Positions 55,796 to 63,774 of a DNA stretch of 64,000 nt are shown piece after piece (within the stretch, counting starts at the first letter, position 1; each line of letters begins with the position of its first letter). This stretch comes from Desulfovibrio sp. JC022. GTDB taxonomy: Bacteria; Desulfobacterota; Desulfovibrionia; Desulfovibrionales; Desulfovibrionaceae. The notes beneath the pieces are model-generated. The model searched no databases, was not told where the DNA came from, and saw only the letters and a list, made by a program, of their open reading frames with translations. Location of the stretch: NCBI RefSeq assembly GCF_010470665.1, contig NZ_VOPZ01000014.1, positions 1 to 64,000 on the forward strand. The letters are read 5' to 3'. The position numbers were made by a program, and so were the translations under genes.

Positions 55796-57214
55796 ATGCT
55801 ATTTTTCTTTGCTTGTGTGGCATCCCTTATTGTCGGTTATCTTCTTTACGGTAAATTCGTGGACAATGTGTTCGCGCCTGACGTAAACCGCACCACTCCC
55901 GCATACGCCATGCGCGATGGTGTTGACTACATGCCCATGCCCATGTGGAAGCTCATGTTCATTCAGGTTCTGGATATCGCCGGAATCGGCCCCATCTTCG
56001 GCCCTATCCTCGGTGCCCTGTACGGTCCCGTAGCCCTTATCTGGATCGTCATCGGCTGTATCTTCGGCGGCGCTGTACATGATTACTTCAGCGGTATGCT
56101 TTCCATCCGTAACAACGGCGCATCCGTTCCCGAACTGGTCGGGGAATACCTCGGCATGACCGCCCGTCAGGTAATGCGTGTCTTCGCATTCGTACTGCTC
56201 ATGCTGGTCGGTGTTGTATTCGTACTCGCCCCTGCAAAGCTGCTCACCGGACTGACCGGAGTAGAAACCGGAATCCTCGTGGCCTGCATCTTCGGTTACT
56301 ATTTCCTCGCCACCATCCTGCCCATTGATAAACTCATCGGCAGACTCTACCCCTTATTCGGCGCACTGCTGCTGGTTATGACTGTTGCCCTCGCAATCGC
56401 CCTCATGTTCAGCGGCCACACCATGCTGCCCAACCTCGATTTCGCAGTTAACACCAACCCCGGCGGCAAGCCCATCTGGCCCCTGCTCTTTATTACCCTG
56501 TCCTGCGGCGCGATCAGCGGATTCCACGCGACCCAGTCCCCGCTTATGGCCCGCTGCGTAAAGAATGAAAAAGAAGGCCGCCCCGTATTCTACGGCGCAA
56601 TGATCATCGAAGGTATCATCGGCCTGATCTGGTGTACCCTCGGACTGTCCTTTTACGAATCCCCCGAAGCACTCAACGCTGTTATCGCTGCCGGTTCCCC
56701 TTCCGCAGTGGTATCTGAAGTTGCTAACTCCCTGCTCGGCCCCGTAGGCGGAATCTTCGCCATCATCGCAGTAGTAATCCTGCCCATCACCAGTGGTGAT
56801 ACCGCTTTCCGCTCCACCCGCCTCATCGTAGCGGAAACCTTCAAAATGGATCAGGGCCCCGCTATCAAGCGTCTGCTTATCGCAGTACCCCTGTTCATAC
56901 TCGGTTACATCATCTCCACCCAGAACTTCTCAGCAATCTGGAGATACTTCGGCTTCTCCAACCAGTGCTTGTCCATGCTGGTTCTCTGGACCTCCGCAGT
57001 ATACCTCGCCCAGCGCGCAAAACTCCACTGGATCGCATCCATCCCCGCAACCTTCATGACCGCAGTTGTCGCCACATTCATCTGCCAGGCCAAGATCGGT
57101 TTCGGACTGGACATGAACATCTCCATCATGATCGGTATTGCAGCAGCAGTAGCAGCATTCGGTGCCTTCTTCGTGAAGTACGTGCGCCCCAGCGCAGCAG
57201 TTGAGAGCAACTAG
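55796..57214 (+). CDS. cstA: CstA-family carbon starvation carrier (short form)
   Basis: A 472-residue inner-membrane carrier with about 12-13 membrane helices. Family motifs include P-A-Y-A-M-R-D-G-V-D-Y near residue 37, I-A-G-I-G-P-I-F-G-P-I near 62, G-A-V-H-D-Y-F-S-G-M near 90, S-G-F-H-A-T-Q-S-P near 240 and I-T-S-G-D-T-A-F-R near 325. It is far shorter than E. coli CstA or BtsT (~700 aa) but complete for the short branch common in anaerobes. Relatives import pyruvate or peptides. GGAGGA precedes the ATG. The YpdB-like site upstream suggests induction by the LytS/LytTR pair, perhaps in response to pyruvate. Confidence 0.92.
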   Translation: MLFFFACVASLIVGYLLYGKFVDNVFAPDVNRTTPAYAMRDGVDYMPMPMWKLMFIQVLDIAGIGPIFGPILGALYGPVALIWIVIGCIFGGAVHDYFSGMLSIRNNGASVPELVGEYLGMTARQVMRVFAFVLLMLVGVVFVLAPAKLLTGLTGVETGILVACIFGYYFLATILPIDKLIGRLYPLFGALLLVMTVALAIALMFSGHTMLPNLDFAVNTNPGGKPIWPLLFITLSCGAISGFHATQSPLMARCVKNEKEGRPVFYGAMIIEGIIGLIWCTLGLSFYESPEALNAVIAAGSPSAVVSEVANSLLGPVGGIFAIIAVVILPITSGDTAFRSTRLIVAETFKMDQGPAIKRLLIAVPLFILGYIISTQNFSAIWRYFGFSNQCLSMLVLWTSAVYLAQRAKLHWIASIPATFMTAVVATFICQAKIGFGLDMNISIMIGIAAAVAAFGAFFVKYVRPSAAVESN

Positions 57215-57256
57215 ACCATCTTCCTATAGACAGACACAGCCACCTTCCTAAATAGA

Positions 57257-57295
57257 AACCTCCCCCGTTTGCTTTTGCAGGCGGGGGAGGTTTTG
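57257..57295 (+). terminator. Intrinsic terminator of cstA
   Basis: AACCTCCCCCG pairs with CGGGGGAGGTT, with further GTTTGC/GCAGGC bases inside, followed by TTGATTT. It stands about 45 bases after the cstA stop. Confidence 0.88.
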
Positions 57296-57327
57296 ATTTA
57301 ATCGAAACTTGTCTTTTGTGCTACGTC

Positions 57328-57344
57328 GTAATACAGTGTATTAC
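57328..57344 (+). promoter_or_regulatory. Palindromic operator of the RHH/RelE pair
   Basis: GTAATACA (57328-57335) and TGTATTAC (57337-57344) are perfect inverted arms around a single G. The site lies 17 bases before the antitoxin start, so a bound ribbon-helix-helix antitoxin would cover the promoter or the leader. Confidence 0.7.
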
Positions 57345-57360
57345 AAATGGAGACATAAAA

Positions 57361-57612
57361 ATGATAAGCAAAGAACCCAAAAGCGAAGTGGTAACAATTC
57401 GCATGACTTCCGAGATGAAAGAGCGAATTGAAAAACTGGCTCAGGCAACCAATAGATCAAAAGCTTTTCTGTTTGGTGAAGCCATCTCAAGCTATCTTGA
57501 TGTAAATGAGTGGCAAGTCAAGGCAATTCAGGAAGGGCTGGACGAAGCCAGAAGCCCTGAAGCCAAATGGACCGCCCATGAAGACTTAGAGGCAAAGTAT
57601 GCCGAGAATTAA
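57361..57612 (+). CDS. Ribbon-helix-helix antitoxin (RelB/CopG-like)
   Basis: An 83-residue antitoxin. Residues ~8-50 are a ribbon-helix-helix: E-V-V-T-I-R-M-T strand, E-M-K-E-R-I-E-K-L-A helix, then N-R-S-K-A-F-L-F-G-E-A-I helix. The rest is the acidic toxin-binding tail (E-G-L-D-E-A-R). ATG at 57361 follows TGGAGACA; an upstream frame to 57316 would run through the operator and is rejected. The 3' end overlaps the toxin start by 14 bases. Dimers should bind the palindrome at 57328-57344 and repress the pair. Confidence 0.88.
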   Translation: MISKEPKSEVVTIRMTSEMKERIEKLAQATNRSKAFLFGEAISSYLDVNEWQVKAIQEGLDEARSPEAKWTAHEDLEAKYAEN

Positions 57613-57883
57613 ATGGCTTGAGCGTGCCACTTTAGATCTGGATTCCATATACGAATACATACGCCAAGACGATCCTGAATCAGCAAAAAAAGTTGCATCA
57701 ACCATTTTAAAAAGTGTAAAAAAACTGGAACAGCATCCTCAAATAGGCCGGGCTGGCAGAGTTCCCGGCACACGCGAATTAATAGTGCTTAAAGGGGCTT
57801 ATCTTGTAGCTTACTGCTGTAATGAAGAAGTCGAAATTTTACGAGTGTTGCGGCATAGTCAGGATTGGCGTGATATAGAGTAA
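57599..57883 (+). CDS. RelE/ParE-family toxin
   Basis: A 94-residue toxin of the RelE/ParE superfamily. The fold is readable: I-K-W-L-E-R-A-T-L-D-L-D-S-I-Y-E-Y-I helix, A-x-x-V-A-S-T-I-L-K-S-V helix, H-P-Q-I-G-R-A-G-R-V-P-G-T-R-E-L, and the closing strands Y-L-V-A-Y and V-E-I-L-R-V-L-R-H-S-Q-D-W. The R-V-x-G-T-R-E motif is typical of the ParE side (gyrase poison) rather than ribosome-dependent RelE. The gene overlaps its antitoxin by 14 bases. The pair sits between cstA and a broken abortive-infection gene, a small accessory patch. Confidence 0.9.
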   Translation: MPRIKWLERATLDLDSIYEYIRQDDPESAKKVASTILKSVKKLEQHPQIGRAGRVPGTRELIVLKGAYLVAYCCNEEVEILRVLRHSQDWRDIE

Positions 57884-57923
57884 ACGCTTCAGATTCATAC
57901 TTAAATTTAATTCTTTACTGGTA

Positions 57924-58810
57924 TTAGTTAGTCAACCGTGTAAACAATTTTGCGTGCTTCTCAAAATATAAATTTTTATATTGCACAGGAATCTTATTTT
58001 CAATCAACATTTGATACTCATTACCACGCAACACATACGCCGAATACAAACAATAACGCAAAAAACTAGAGGGTAGTTCTGCATCTATAATTGAATAATA
58101 AGGCTCATCATACCCATTATCCACAATGTATTTGTACAACACAAACAACAGCAAAAAATGTTTTTGTACAAGGGCAGAAGTATATTTTAAAGGATCACCA
58201 AGTACAGCTGCAATTATTTCATCTTCAATTTCAATAAGTAGTTTTTTAAAATCATATTTATTATCCCTAAATTCACTGGTGTAATAGCTTCTATTGGTAG
58301 GGAATTTCAAATGAATTTCTGCATATCTTTTTAATGGATCTGGAGTATAGTCATCCCAACTTTCATCAACCTTTAACTTTAATCTTTCTAATAAATTAAA
58401 ATAAGTAACTTCAAAAGCTTGCTTCTCTGATATTTTTCGTTGTCGTTTTAAATCTCGTTGCTGTAAGGCCATTATTTTTCTCTGATTCTCTGCCTCCTCT
58501 TGCTGCTTCTTCATGACGTCAAGCTGAAGCTGAAAATCATCACGTTGAAGCTGTATATCCTCACGCTGCAACTTCAATGCGGCATAAAAGAAAAAGACAC
58601 CTGCCAAAGCCCAACAAGCTCCAGAAGTGCCCCAATAAAAGAACCAAGCTGTCCTGCACTATCAAGAATTATCTTTTCGCCAATCTGGATAAAACCATCG
58701 CGATGCAACAGATAAGTAAAAATACAGGCATTGATCAAACCTACTACAACAAACACCCAACCACTAATTTCATAACTTGTTAGCGATCGACTCGGCCTAC
58801 TTTTCGACAT
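57924..58810 (-). pseudogene. putAbiC-like phage abortive-infection membrane protein, frameshifted
   Basis: Two overlapping frames together give one protein of about 295 residues. The first frame (from the ATG at 58810) encodes two membrane helices (E-I-S-G-W-V-F-V-V-V-G-L-I and, after R-D-G, G-Q-L-G-S-F-I-G-A-L-L). It then runs out of frame and stops at 58574. The second frame (57924-58607 as an open frame) picks up with A-G-V-F-F-F-Y-A-A-L-K-L-Q-R-E-D, then repeated Q-L-Q-x-D segments forming a coiled coil, and a C-terminal domain with F-E-V-T-Y-F-N-L-L. That order is the putative AbiC family. The break lies at about 58613-58630. It may be a mutation, a sequencing error or, less likely, programmed frameshifting. 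Confidence 0.75.
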
Positions 58811-58879
58811 ACTGTAAAATCTCCGAACAAAAATTAATTCCCAACTAACATATGTCGAATTTAAAGCAAAGCAGTCAAA

Positions 58880-58933
58880 GAGCATCCGCAAAAGGGTTCA
58901 CGCCCTCCGGGGGTTCGAATCCCCCTACCCCCC
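58880..58933 (+). other. tRNA-like 3' half overlapping the end of atpG
   Basis: The sequence shows a long-variable-arm-like stem AGGG-TTCACG-CCCT, a perfect T arm GGGGG-TTCGAAT-CCCCC (58909-58925) and then TACCCCC in the acceptor position. No 5' half with D and anticodon arms is found, and the 3' CCA is not clean. It resembles the 3' part of a class II (Ser/Leu) tRNA gene. The atpG stop codon lies within it. It may be a scar of tRNA-targeted integration; this is inference. Confidence 0.45.
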
Positions 58934-59785
58934 AACAACCGCCTCCACCCCGGCAACAATATCAAGTAACTCACCCGTAATGTTCCCCTGCCGGGTAGTA
59001 CGATACTCGGACTCAAGGACCTCGACATGCTCGATGATGTTTTTCTCGGCTACCTGCATGGCGGCGAGGCGCGAACTGTTCTCGGCAGCTAAAGATTGAA
59101 CAATTCCGCCGTATACGGAGATATATAGATATTCCCTGAATAAACTTGAGAATAAATCTTGAACCGGAACGTTGGTCATGGGCAGGGATCTTCCATCCCA
59201 TTTCGTGCTTCCGCTACGCTTATGGAGCGGCAAAATATGACGGGCCGCGACCTTGGCCCCATCGCTAACGTGCAGATTATTAACTATGCTGAAATGATTC
59301 ATCCCGCGCTTGTTCCGCCACTCTTCCAAATTCTTTTCAATATCATCCACTATAGTATCCACTCCGCGCAGACTGCCCGGAACACGAAAATTCAAATCGA
59401 CCTCGACTCCTGAATCTTCCAACGCTCCACGCACCCGTTCTCCGCAGGTCCAACAGATTACTTTGTGACCTGCGCTATGGAGTTCATCTACGACCTTTAC
59501 TGTCTCGGCCCGTGCCAGCTCATTAAACTGCCCGCACATTCCCTGATCGGACCCGATAGCCAGCACAACTGCAAAGCCATCCCTTGGACCGTGGGGCAGA
59601 ATTCCGGCATTGCGAAAGAATACGGTCCAACCCTGTTCGATGACCTCGGCATACTCACCAACTCCCTTGGCCGCGTTCTCAAAATGACGTATATTAACCG
59701 CAGCAAGGGCCTTCATAGTCTTGACCACCGAAAGCAGATCGCCCGTGGTCGCAATCTTCTTGCGTACGGCCTCAAGCTGCTGCAT
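58925..59785 (-). CDS. atpG: N-type ATPase gamma subunit
   Basis: A 286-residue central-stalk subunit of the N-ATPase. The N-terminal coiled helix is typical: [11 protein letters not shown], then [12 protein letters not shown], and the C-terminal helix ends [18 protein letters not shown]. The core [11 protein letters not shown] near residue 80 is the family's signature. The start at 59785 is chosen for GGAG eight bases upstream; a longer frame reaches 59887. It overlaps the end of atpA by 14 bases. It is the last gene of the operon, and its stop codon falls in a tRNA-like sequence. Confidence 0.9.
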   Translation of the reverse strand: MQQLEAVRKKIATTGDLLSVVKTMKALAAVNIRHFENAAKGVGEYAEVIEQGWTVFFRNAGILPHGPRDGFAVVLAIGSDQGMCGQFNELARAETVKVVDELHSAGHKVICWTCGERVRGALEDSGVEVDLNFRVPGSLRGVDTIVDDIEKNLEEWRNKRGMNHFSIVNNLHVSDGAKVAARHILPLHKRSGSTKWDGRSLPMTNVPVQDLFSSLFREYLYISVYGGIVQSLAAENSSRLAAMQVAEKNIIEHVEVLESEYRTTRQGNITGELLDIVAGVEAVVGG

Positions 59786-61298
59786 TAGCATCTCTCCATT
59801 TCTGCATATGATGCTTAACCGCCTTTTCAAGTTCGGACCAGATTTCATCCTTGGGTTCAGCCTGCGCAAGACGTCCCATGGATTCAAATCCCTCTTCCAT
59901 ACGGCTCAGCAGATACTCCTGCACGTCTGCGATACGCTCCAGCGGAATGTCATCCAGCAATCCCAATGAAACCGTCCAGAGAATCACCACCTGCTGGGCT
60001 GCACTAAGCGGCGAAAAACGGTCCTGCTTGAGCAATTCCCGCACCCGCATTCCATGTTCAATGCGATTCCGGGTATCCTGATCAAGTCTTGTGCCGAACC
60101 GTGCAAAAGCCTCCAGCTCCTGAAACTGGGAATATGTCAAACGCAGATCGCCGGAAACCTTGCGGTAGGCCTTGGGCTGTGCACGCCCGCCCACTCGGGA
60201 AACAGACTTACCCACATCAATTGCCGGGAGCATGCCCTTCTGAAACAGCACCGGGGAAAGATAAATCTGCCCGTCAGTAATAGAAATAAGGTTAGTCGGA
60301 ATGTAAGCCGAAATGTTCTGGGCCTCGGTTTCCACAATGGGAAGTGCGGTAAGCGTGCCGCCGCCATGTTCCGGTTTCAGCCTTGTGGATCGTTCCAGCA
60401 GTCTTGAATGGATATAGAAAATATCACCTGGAAAAGCCTCGCGCCCCGGAGGACGACGCATGAGCAAACTAAGCTGCCTGTAGGCCTGTGCGTGGCGAGT
60501 CAAATCATCATAGATAATAAGAACATCCTTGCCCTGTTCCATGAAATATTCAGCCATGCTCGTTGCCGCATAGGGTGCGATATACTGCATACCCGAAGGC
60601 GCATCACCCTCAACCACGACTACAAAAGTGTGATCCATGGCCCCATGATTACGCAAAGTATCAATAACCCGCGCCACAGAAGTACTGCGCTGCCCGATGG
60701 CGCAATAAACGCATACAACGTCACCCTTTTTCTGATTCAGGATAATATCTAGAGCTATAGCGGTCTTCCCGGTCTGGCGGTCGCCTAGAATCAACTCCCG
60801 CTGTCCACGCCCAATGGGAATCAGTGTATCAATCACCTTAATACCGCTGGACATAGGCGTATCCACAGGGGCACGCATCAAAATAGGAGGGGCTTCCGAT
60901 TCCACCACGCGGGTTTCGAAAGTTTCCGGGGTCGGGCCGCCGTCCAGCGGATTACCAAGCGGATCGACAACGCGCCCGATCAAAGAGTCACCTACGGGTA
61001 CGCTAAGCACCGTACCGGAAGGAACAGCCTCATCCCCGGCCTTAAGTCCTGTGTTATCACCCAGCAATGCCACGCCGATGGAGTCCGGCAACAAATCAAG
61101 GGCCATGCCCGGAATATCATTGCCAAGCGTAATCAATTCTTCTGACCGAACAGAACCAAGGCCCTGCACCTGAGCCACGCCGCGAGCCACGGACAAAACA
61201 CGGCCGACCTCACGAGAGTCCGGGCTGTATTCCATCTTCTCGCGGCCCTTTTCATGAGCATTCAAGGCTTGATTAATGTTTTTTTCTAGGAATGACAT
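59772..61298 (-). CDS. atpA: N-type ATPase alpha subunit
   Basis: A 508-residue alpha subunit. The nucleotide loop is G-D-R-Q-T-G-K-T near residue 172, [10 protein letters not shown] near 265 and the alpha signature L-T-A-L-P-I-V-E-T near 350, followed by [13 protein letters not shown]. The arginine finger is the R of S-V-S-R-V-G. It forms the catalytic ring with AtpD, whose gene must lie outside the window. The GGAGG eight bases before the ATG belongs to intergenic repeat R2. N-ATPase alpha subunits are distinct from the housekeeping F-type copy, which should be elsewhere in the genome. Confidence 0.95.
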   Translation of the reverse strand: MSFLEKNINQALNAHEKGREKMEYSPDSREVGRVLSVARGVAQVQGLGSVRSEELITLGNDIPGMALDLLPDSIGVALLGDNTGLKAGDEAVPSGTVLSVPVGDSLIGRVVDPLGNPLDGGPTPETFETRVVESEAPPILMRAPVDTPMSSGIKVIDTLIPIGRGQRELILGDRQTGKTAIALDIILNQKKGDVVCVYCAIGQRSTSVARVIDTLRNHGAMDHTFVVVVEGDAPSGMQYIAPYAATSMAEYFMEQGKDVLIIYDDLTRHAQAYRQLSLLMRRPPGREAFPGDIFYIHSRLLERSTRLKPEHGGGTLTALPIVETEAQNISAYIPTNLISITDGQIYLSPVLFQKGMLPAIDVGKSVSRVGGRAQPKAYRKVSGDLRLTYSQFQELEAFARFGTRLDQDTRNRIEHGMRVRELLKQDRFSPLSAAQQVVILWTVSLGLLDDIPLERIADVQEYLLSRMEEGFESMGRLAQAEPKDEIWSELEKAVKHHMQKWRDANAAA

Positions 61299-61304
61299 TT
61301 TGTA

Positions 61305-61393
61305 TGCCTCCGGCGGCTCTCCGAGGGCTTAAACCCTTTTAAAAAAGGGTTTAAGAATCCCAAAACTTTTTAATAAGGCTTCGCCGCTTCGTT
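61305..61393. repeat. Intergenic repeat R2 inside the atp operon
   Basis: It starts TGCCTCCGGCGGCTCTCCGAGGGC, has a perfect palindromic centre TTAAACCC-TTTTAAAAAA-GGGTTTAA, and ends GGCTTCGCCGCTTCGTT. It shares both ends with R1 (52108-52200). It separates atpF from atpA, the only gap of any size in the operon. Read on the minus strand its first bases give CCGGAGGCA, the ribosome-binding site of atpA. Confidence 0.8.
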
Positions 61394-61412
61394 TGAAAAG
61401 CGTACGGAAAGT

Positions 61413-62144
61413 TTAGCTATTTATTTCCGTTAAAATTTTATTTTCCAGTTCAGCGACATAAGAATTTAAATTCCATTCCCACTTTCGATCCCCGGCTATC
61501 AATTCTATGCCGAGGCCGAGTCTGGAATCGGTTGTAAAAATTCGTTCATTTTGAACCGGGAACAATTCATCAAGCAATTGTTTCAAGTTTTGTTCTTGTA
61601 GCTCAGTATGTTCGAATCCGGTACGGATTAAGATTTCAGAATTTCCACAATCCACTCCGCGTACTTCTTCATCAATACGCTGCATAAATCCGTTTAAGAC
61701 CAACTGCTCAAAATCACTGCCAGATAAATCTTGTACAATGCGTGCAGCTGTAGCGGAAACTTCATAAATCAATTTCTTGCGCAAGTTGAGCGCGACAGAT
61801 TCTTTTTCCCGTTCCAGCGCGGAGAGCCATTCTTTGCGCATGGTTTCAATCTCAGCCCGAGCAGATTCCATGGCATGCTCCCGCCACCTTTCCGCCTCGG
61901 CATGAATTTCAGCCATGACCTCAGATTCGCGATTATCAAGATCCTCACGCTTACGTAGGAGTTCTATATTAAGGGTCTGCGCTTCAACTCTGGCTTCACG
62001 CAGGACCCGCGTCTCACTCGCAATACGCTCTTTACGTTCCTGCATAGCCTCAACAATCGGCTTATACAGAAACAACTTGAGCAGCGCGATAAGCACAAAG
62101 AAGTTCAAGATCTGGGCAAAGATCGTGAACCAGTCCAGCAACAT
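61413..62144 (-). CDS. atpF: N-type ATPase b subunit, extended
   Basis: A 243-residue peripheral-stalk subunit. One N-terminal membrane helix (L-N-F-F-V-L-I-A-L-L-K-L-F-L-Y) is followed by P-I-V-E-A-M-Q-E-R and a long charged coiled coil to about residue 130. The C-terminal ~110 residues (V-L-N-G-F-M-Q-R-I, L-L-D-E-L-F-P) are absent from ordinary b subunits of about 160 residues. N-ATPase operons lack a delta gene, and this longer b is thought to take over part of its role. The start lies two bases after the atpE stop. Confidence 0.9.
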   Translation of the reverse strand: MLLDWFTIFAQILNFFVLIALLKLFLYKPIVEAMQERKERIASETRVLREARVEAQTLNIELLRKREDLDNRESEVMAEIHAEAERWREHAMESARAEIETMRKEWLSALEREKESVALNLRKKLIYEVSATAARIVQDLSGSDFEQLVLNGFMQRIDEEVRGVDCGNSEILIRTGFEHTELQEQNLKQLLDELFPVQNERIFTTDSRLGLGIELIAGDRKWEWNLNSYVAELENKILTEINS

Positions 62145-62146
62145 TA

Positions 62147-62425
62147 TCAGCCTCCGGCCTTTTCAATGAAGTATGACCAGAACGGATTGGCAAAAAGCAG
62201 AATCATAGCCAGTACAAAACAATAAATCGCTGTAGATTCAACCATTGCCATCCCCACAAACAGGAACTTCACAATAGTATTGGTTTCGTCCGGCTGTTGG
62301 GCAATGGAGCTAAGTGCCCGTGAAAGAGCCATCCCCTCACCAATTGCCGGCCCGATAGCCCCGATGCCCATGCAAAGCCCTGCCGCAATTATCGACCCGA
62401 ATGCAATCCAACCAAGAGTTTCCAT
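62147..62425 (-). CDS. atpE: N-type ATPase c subunit, sodium type
   Basis: A 92-residue rotor-ring subunit made of two membrane helices. Helix 1 has G-A-I-G-P-A-I-G-E-G with Glu30; the loop is A-R/Q-Q-P-type (I-A-Q-Q-P-D-E); helix 2 has M-V-E-S-T-A-I-Y with Glu63. The E-S-T-x-x-Y signature binds sodium in known rings, and a carboxylate in both helices is a mark of N-ATPase c subunits. Start at 62425 follows GGAGG by five bases; a longer frame to 62440 is unlikely. The complex probably exports sodium at the expense of ATP. Confidence 0.93.
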   Translation of the reverse strand: METLGWIAFGSIIAAGLCMGIGAIGPAIGEGMALSRALSSIAQQPDETNTIVKFLFVGMAMVESTAIYCFVLAMILLFANPFWSYFIEKAGG

Positions 62426-62436
62426 AAATACCTCCA

Positions 62437-63108
62437 TCAACTCTCATGCACTTCCAGACCTGCTGCAATAAAAACCGCAGCAAGTACTGTAAAAATATAA
62501 GCCTGTACCACTCCGATAAGCAGCCCCAGCATCTGCATAATCACCGGAACAAACAACGGCATGATGACCAACAATATCGCGCCCATCATGGTTCCGCTGA
62601 GTATATTCCCGAAAAGGCGTACTGCTAAAGCAAAAGTCCGGCTGACTTCACCTATAATGTTAAAGGGCAGCATAAACGGCGAGGGCTGCACGTAACTTTT
62701 GAGATAATTGAGTAAACCATTTTGCTTAATACCGTAATATGGAACAGCAAAGAATACGACCAAGCTGAACGCGGTGGTAGTTGAGAGAGATCCCGTGGGC
62801 GGCTTGAACCCAGGCACAGCGGAAAGCAGATTAGATACGAGAATGAATATGAACAAGGTTCCAAGTAACGGCAAAAACTTCTTCGGCTGCTGGTTGGTAG
62901 CATCTTTGATCTGGGATAGCAGCCCGCCCACTAAAACTTCCAACAAATTCTGCTGCCCTGAAATCTGCGCTGAGGCAGTAACCTTGCGAGTCACAAACCA
63001 TGAAAATCCCACAAGCAGGACCATAACCAGCCATGTATAAACAATGGTGGCATTCAGCTTGATGAATCCAAAGCTGAAATAAATGATATGGTCCGGGCTT
63101 ATTTCCAT
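62437..63108 (-). CDS. atpB: N-type ATPase a subunit
   Basis: A 223-residue membrane stator subunit with five or six helices. The essential Arg is in F-A-L-A-V-R-L-F-G-N near residue 155, and P-F-N-I-I-G-E-V-S-R lies before it. The C-terminal helix L-G-L-L-I-G-V-V-Q-A-Y-I-F-T-V-L matches the family. It forms the two ion half-channels next to the c ring. Its start overlaps the end of atpR by ten bases, and atpE follows 11 bases after its stop. Confidence 0.93.
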   Translation of the reverse strand: MEISPDHIIYFSFGFIKLNATIVYTWLVMVLLVGFSWFVTRKVTASAQISGQQNLLEVLVGGLLSQIKDATNQQPKKFLPLLGTLFIFILVSNLLSAVPGFKPPTGSLSTTTAFSLVVFFAVPYYGIKQNGLLNYLKSYVQPSPFMLPFNIIGEVSRTFALAVRLFGNILSGTMMGAILLVIMPLFVPVIMQMLGLLIGVVQAYIFTVLAAVFIAAGLEVHES

Positions 63109-63416
63109 TCAGTCCCCTTCATTTTAAAAATATCAAGCATGCCCATGCCGCAATGATTTGCCAGCGCATAGGTCCGTAATAGGTAAAATCCCAAAAAAGC
63201 GGACACAAACGGCAACGGTCCATAACTCATAACCTGCGCAAACCCCCAAAGTGTGATTCCGTAACGGCCCAGATAACTGGACCAGAAAAAGAGTCTTGGC
63301 CTCTCGCAACGGGGCAACATGCGCACAGTGAGCCATAATCCTCCGAAATGAATTGCCGAAAGAAGCAAGCCGATACCGAAAGCGGCAATGGTTATCATAA
63401 AATTACTGATGATCAT
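63099..63416 (-). CDS. atpR: AtpR, N-ATPase-specific membrane protein
   Basis: A 105-residue protein with three membrane stretches: I-T-I-A-A-F-G-I-G-L-L-L-S-A, the short L-W-L-T-V-R segment, and Y-G-P-L-P-F-V-S-A-F-L-G-F-Y-L-L-R. AtpR is found only in N-ATPase operons and is thought to help assemble the c ring with AtpQ/AtpI. It overlaps both neighbours (14 bases with atpQ, 10 with atpB), so the three are translated in tight coupling. The identification rests on position and topology more than on motif. Confidence 0.85.
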   Translation of the reverse strand: MIISNFMITIAAFGIGLLLSAIHFGGLWLTVRMLPRCERPRLFFWSSYLGRYGITLWGFAQVMSYGPLPFVSAFLGFYLLRTYALANHCGMGMLDIFKMKGTEWK

Positions 63417-63774
63417 CTTCTCCGTCCTTTAACTTCAAATCCTGCTTTTCCCATTCCTCACGTTCCTTGATGATCTTGTTCTTCTCACGATTCATCCATA
63501 TTCCGGCGAAGAGGCACCCAACAGCCAAGCCCGCTCCAAGCATGGTCATTGTCCAGTTGATCTTGGCTGGCCAGCGGTAATCCAACCACGCACCAAACAA
63601 ACTTCCCAGCACCACAGGCAGAGCCACCAGCCAGCCCACAGCACCCATGGCTCCGAAAGCCGACCACGCACCAACCGTTCCTTTCTGCTCAGCACGGATT
63701 TTGCGCTGTTCTTTCGTGCCTACAGTCTGGCGAAATTCGTCTGTTTTGTGATCACCGGGCTTATGTTCACTCAT
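63403..63774 (-). CDS. atpQ: AtpQ (AtpI-like) assembly protein
   Basis: A 123-residue AtpI-like membrane protein. A charged N-terminal ~35 residues (D-E-F-R-Q-T-V-G-T-K-E-Q-R-K-I-R) is followed by two membrane helices (G-A-M-G-A-V-G-W-L-V-A-L-P-V-V-L-G and M-L-G-A-G-L-A-V-G-C-L-F-A-G-I-W) with L-D-Y-R-W-P between them. A charged tail closes the protein (N-R-E-K-N-K-I-I-K-E). This matches the AtpI/AtpQ family that helps c-ring assembly. It overlaps the atpC end by four bases and the atpR start by 14. Confidence 0.88.
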   Translation of the reverse strand: MSEHKPGDHKTDEFRQTVGTKEQRKIRAEQKGTVGAWSAFGAMGAVGWLVALPVVLGSLFGAWLDYRWPAKINWTMTMLGAGLAVGCLFAGIWMNREKNKIIKEREEWEKQDLKLKDGEDDHQ

